The translations under genes were made by a program, and so were the position numbers. Positions 60,971 through 64,000 of a stretch of DNA of 64,000 bases are shown in pieces. Origin of the DNA: Larkinella sp. C7 (GTDB lineage Bacteria; Bacteroidota; Bacteroidia; Cytophagales; Spirosomataceae). Location: the NCBI RefSeq assembly GCF_006149005.1, contig NZ_VBSL01000006.1:186001-250000 (forward strand). Direction: 5' to 3'. How positions within the stretch are numbered: the stretch's first letter is position 1; each line of letters opens with the position of its first letter. The notes under the pieces are model-generated. The model was not told the DNA's origin and searched no databases. It saw only the letters and a list, made by a program, of their open reading frames with translations.

Positions 60971-62416
60971 TTAGATCTGTTTTTCGAACGTTTCCGGGAG
61001 CTTCTCACCGGTATTCCGGTTTTTCCGGATCAGGAAATAAATCGGGATACCGGTGAGGGTGATGATGAGTCCGGGCCAGGTATAGGTGGGTTTGTAGATA
61101 ATCAACAGGAGGCAAAACGCGAGGCCCATCAGAATGTATAGAACCGGCAAAACCGGGTAGCCAACGGCTTTGTAGGGCCTCGGTGCGTCGGGGCGTTTTG
61201 TTCGCAGGATGAAGATCCCGGCAATCGTCAGCATGTAAAAAACCACAACCACGAACGAAATCATATCCAGCAAGTCGCCATAACGGCCGCTCAGGCTCCA
61301 GACGCAGGCCACCAGGCACTGAATCCAGAGGGCAAAACCGGGTACGGAATTTTTGTTCAGTTGCCCCACTTTCCGGAAAAACAAGCCGTCTTTGGCCATG
61401 GAATAATACACCCGCGCTCCGGCCAGAATCAGGCCGTTGTTACAGCCAAACGTGGAAACCATGATCATGATGGCAATGATGGTGGTTCCGGCATTGCCGA
61501 AAATGACGTGAGACGCCGTCACGGCCACCCGGTCTTTGTCGGCCGAGGCAATCTCCTGCAACGACAGCACGCCGGTATACATGATGTTGGTAAGCAGGTA
61601 AATCACCGTGACGATGATGGTGCCCAGGGCCAGACTGAGCCCGATGTTTTTCTGCGGATTTTTGATTTCGCCGGCAATGAAGGTGACGGTATGCCACGAA
61701 TCACTGCTGAAAATCGATCCGACCATCGCGGCCGCAATGGCACCGAAAGCCGCCAGCGTGGTATAGGATTCAACGCTTCCGTCGGGGCTGAGTTTGTGTA
61801 AATCCCAGATGTCGACGTTCGTCCAGTTGGCTTGCCAGACATCGGATTTGATCGCATAAAACCCGAATACGATGAGACCCAGCAGGCTCAGCAGTTTGGC
61901 CAGGGTGAAAGTCGTTTGAATGAGTTTCCCGCTGTTGACCCCGCGGGTGTTGATGAAGGTGAGTAAAACGATAATAAGAATTGACAGAAGCTGTGCCGCC
62001 GAGATTTGCAGAAAGTTCAGGTCGAAGATGATGTGGTCTTCACTGAATTGGGGCAACAGATAGGCGGTGAATTTGGCAAACGCCACGCCTACGGCGGCAA
62101 TGGTGGCGGTATGAATGACGGTGAAGAAACTCCAGCCGTATAGGAAACTGATGAGGGGATTATAGGCTTCTTTCAGGTATACATATTGCCCGCCCGCTTT
62201 CGGATACATGGCGCTCAATTCGCCGTAACTGAGGGCCGCCGTCAGGGTCATGAAACCGGTGATCAGCCAGACGGCCATCAGCCAGCCCGCGCTGCCGGTG
62301 TTGCGGGTAATGTCGGCACTGACAATAAAAATACCGGAACCGATCATGCTGCCGGCCACCAGCATCGTGGCATCGATTAATCGCAGGGAAGGCTTGAAGG
62401 CCGAATGTTCTTGCAT
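60971..62416 (-). CDS. APC-superfamily amino-acid permease
   Basis: The 481-residue protein has twelve hydrophobic helices and the LAT-type signature: AGSMIGSGIFIVSADI at about 18-33, then ALSYGELSAMYPKAGGQYVYLKEAY near 62-86, with the GSGIF helix break that binds the amino-acid backbone. It exchanges or imports amino acids across the inner membrane; the specificity is not readable. It converges with the AraC gene, ten bases away. With pruA and the proline dehydrogenase it may feed proline or a related amino acid into catabolism, but a different substrate is possible. Confidence 0.9.
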   Translation of the reverse strand: MQEHSAFKPSLRLIDATMLVAGSMIGSGIFIVSADITRNTGSAGWLMAVWLITGFMTLTAALSYGELSAMYPKAGGQYVYLKEAYNPLISFLYGWSFFTVIHTATIAAVGVAFAKFTAYLLPQFSEDHIIFDLNFLQISAAQLLSILIIVLLTFINTRGVNSGKLIQTTFTLAKLLSLLGLIVFGFYAIKSDVWQANWTNVDIWDLHKLSPDGSVESYTTLAAFGAIAAAMVGSIFSSDSWHTVTFIAGEIKNPQKNIGLSLALGTIIVTVIYLLTNIMYTGVLSLQEIASADKDRVAVTASHVIFGNAGTTIIAIMIMVSTFGCNNGLILAGARVYYSMAKDGLFFRKVGQLNKNSVPGFALWIQCLVACVWSLSGRYGDLLDMISFVVVVFYMLTIAGIFILRTKRPDAPRPYKAVGYPVLPVLYILMGLAFCLLLIIYKPTYTWPGLIITLTGIPIYFLIRKNRNTGEKLPETFEKQI

Positions 62417-62890
62417 AAAAGAAAAGCGGGAAAACGGTGTCGACGCCGGGTAAAGTGGATGTCTTAACTATTTATCCAAAGGTAAGTGGCCTGTAACCGC
62501 CAAATACCTCCGGTTTTAGTCAATCCTAAACATATTTTAACCGTTTTCATGTGATCATGGATGGGGTTTCTGCCCAACCTGCCCGGAGTCGTTGGGTTCA
62601 TGCAACCGTTTATGCCTTTTTTTATTAATTTAGGGTATAATTTTGAGGTTGACCGGCCCATGAACGGCGTGAACCGGTTGAGTACAGTGTTCACCGCCCA
62701 ATTTGGATCTATATAAAATGTGATCCGGATGAAGGCACAAAAAGAAGCGGGGCCGCCCGCACGATCACGAGTTGAGGGTTAAGAGTGAAGAGTGAAGAGT
62801 GAAGAGTTAAACGGAGCGCGATAGCCTTATTTTAACTCTTAATTTTCAACTCTTAACTCTTAACCCCTAACTCTTAACTATATAAGGGTT
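62417..62890. other. Gene-free region before ricT, ending in a word-repeat hairpin
   Basis: The first 350 bases must hold the permease promoter (minus strand). A small open frame on the minus strand (62464-62694, 76 codons) lacks family features and a start context and is not called a gene. The last ~110 bases are the inverted repeat listed separately. Confidence 0.6.
62769..62878. repeat. Inverted repeat before ricT (TTAACTCT-type arms)
   Basis: The left arm (62769-62811) has four near-identical words of the form gaagagt, preceded by gagttgagggttaagagt. The right arm (62829-62878) has the complementary words actctt, caactctt, taactcttaaccccta and aactcttaacta. The arms pair imperfectly over ~43 bases, and the right arm ends twelve bases before the ricT ATG (62891). 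Confidence 0.75.
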
Positions 62891-64000
62891 ATGGGATGCA
62901 AATCATGTACGACCGGCGGTTGTGGGACCAAAACCGCGACCGGAGCCGTGGGCGGATGCAAGAATAATGGGGCCTGTGGCACCGGCGGTTGCAATAAAAT
63001 GAATGTGTTCGACTGGTTGAGCAACATGGAGACGCCCTCCACACGCCGGTACGATGCAGCCGTAGAAGTAAAGTTTAAGGGTGGCCGGAAGGAATACTAC
63101 CGAAACCCGCACCAGATCGATCTGACGACGGGTGACTACGTTGTCTGTGAAATGCAGACGGGCTACCACATCGGCTGCGTGTCGCTCCAGGGGGAACTGG
63201 TTCGCTTGCAGATGTTGAAGAAAAACATCCCGTTTTCCGACGACCTGAAAGTGATTCACCGCGTGGCTTCGCAGAAAGACCTCGAAAAACACGAGCAGGC
63301 CATCGCCCGCGATCTGACGACGATGTACCGCACCCGCGAGGTGGTGAAGGAACTGAAGCTGAACATGAAACTGTCCGACGTTGAATACCAGTCGGATAAC
63401 ACGAAGGCGACGTTTTATTACTCGTCCGACGAGCGTGTCGATTTCCGGGAACTGATCAAGATTCTGGCCGCCGAATTCAAAATTCGGGTCGAAATGCGGC
63501 AGATCAGCCTGCGGCAGGAAGCCGGGCGACTGGGCGGTATTGGCTCCTGCGGCCGCGAATTGTGCTGCTCCACCTGGCTGACCGATTTCAAAAACATTAC
63601 GACCTCGGCGGCTCGCTATCAGAATTTGTCGCTGAATCCCAGCAAGTTATCGGGGCAGTGTGGCCGTTTGAAGTGCTGCCTGAACTACGAACTCGAAACG
63701 TACGTGGATGCGTTGCGCGATATTCCGCAGGTGGAAAAACCGCTGGAAACCCAGAAAGGCCGGGCGTCGCTCCAGAAAACCGACATTTTCCGGCGGATCA
63801 TGTGGTTTGGCTACAGCACCGAAAGCACTTGGTATCCGCTGCCCATCGCGCGCGTCATGGAGATTCAGGAACTGAACAAAAAGGGCATTATTCCCGAATC
63901 GTTCGACCTGCTGGAGCCGATGGCCGAGCGGAAAGAAACCGCCAAAGGGTTGAACTCCCTCAACAGCGATCTGGAGAAACTGGACAAAAAATTCAGCGAC
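62891..64000 (+). CDS. ricT: RicT/YaaT-like PSP1-domain protein (runs off the window end)
   Basis: The window contains 370 codons with no stop, so the 3' end lies outside. The protein opens with a Cys/Gly-rich leader (MGCKSCTTGGCGT, then GGCKNNGACGTGGC) typical of Bacteroidota members, and then the PSP1 fold. Two Cys motifs follow: GSCGRELCC at about 218-226 and CGRLKCCLNYE at about 257-266. In Bacillus the RicT subunit of the RicA-RicF-RicT complex binds Fe-S clusters through such cysteines and helps RNA processing and phosphorelay control. The first ATG after the hairpin is chosen because it gives this leader. The role in Bacteroidota is not established. Confidence 0.93.
   Translation, partial: MGCKSCTTGGCGTKTATGAVGGCKNNGACGTGGCNKMNVFDWLSNMETPSTRRYDAAVEVKFKGGRKEYYRNPHQIDLTTGDYVVCEMQTGYHIGCVSLQGELVRLQMLKKNIPFSDDLKVIHRVASQKDLEKHEQAIARDLTTMYRTREVVKELKLNMKLSDVEYQSDNTKATFYYSSDERVDFRELIKILAAEFKIRVEMRQISLRQEAGRLGGIGSCGRELCCSTWLTDFKNITTSAARYQNLSLNPSKLSGQCGRLKCCLNYELETYVDALRDIPQVEKPLETQKGRASLQKTDIFRRIMWFGYSTESTWYPLPIARVMEIQELNKKGIIPESFDLLEPMAERKETAKGLNSLNSDLEKLDKKFSD

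Noticed and set aside
62464-62694. 76-codon minus-strand frame before ricT
   Set aside because: Composition and content look like non-coding DNA and it lies in the probable promoter region of the permease.
62769-62878. CRISPR array
   Set aside because: The repeated words are only 7-12 bases with no unique spacers and no cas genes; they are hairpin arms.

Overview
This 64 kb window is a chromosomal stretch of a Bacteroidota bacterium, most likely a member of the Cytophagales close to Spirosoma, Larkinella or Rudanella. The support is a SusC/SusD outer-membrane pair, a GldB-type gliding lipoprotein, DUF4293, a Cys-rich RicT/PSP1 protein, tandem S10 carboxypeptidases, many lipoproteins and beta-barrels, and moderately GC-rich coding sequence with AT-rich gaps. 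The genus is an inference; there is no rRNA in the window. The only RNA gene seen is tRNA-Phe(GAA).

Layout. Positions 1-4.2 kb hold ribH, an aspartate kinase, a doubly broken MNT/HEPN toxin-antitoxin pair and serS. From 4.2 to 9.2 kb come surE, a lipid kinase, a TonB/MORN exported protein and a serine hydrolase. From 9.3 to 14.3 kb lie a very small membrane protein with an ABC ATPase, a YHYH / MORN / SCO1 lipoprotein operon, a beta-barrel protein and gldB. From 14.3 to 22.3 kb are an ABC exporter, a Fur-family regulator joined to a membrane-anchored MutS-like ATPase, an ATP-grasp enzyme, an M17 aminopeptidase and an esterase. From 22.5 to 26.4 kb are a carboxylesterase, a lone HNH nuclease and a RAYT-like transposase flanked by its palindromic repeats. 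From 26.4 to 32.5 kb are a GMC oxidoreductase with its Tat-exported small subunit, a Thr-rich beta-barrel and an FtsX-type permease. From 32.5 to 34.65 kb is an AT-richer segment with a GH43 enzyme and a fragment of an excisionase-like HTH gene, ending at the tRNA. From 34.7 to 45.2 kb is mostly housekeeping: an Fe-S oxidoreductase pair split by a glycosyltransferase, fRMsr, mnmD, kdsD, recQ and purD.

From 45.4 to 56.2 kb one minus-strand operon-like block reads SusC, SusD, a TPR/HEXXH metallopeptidase and two S10 serine carboxypeptidases, best explained as peptide capture and digestion at the cell envelope. From 56.6 to 62.4 kb is a proline/amino-acid module: pruA, proline dehydrogenase, an AraC regulator and an APC permease. 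The window ends inside ricT.

The most unusual noncoding signal is a set of six intergenic inverted repeats whose arms are arrays of short words (AGGATTAA-, TCATTCAC-, TTAACTCT- and TTAACCAT-like). The word differs between loci, and five of the six elements lie against a start codon. A second mobile-element signal is the RAYT and its repeat copies. I did not see a CRISPR array, a prophage or a complete new defence system.
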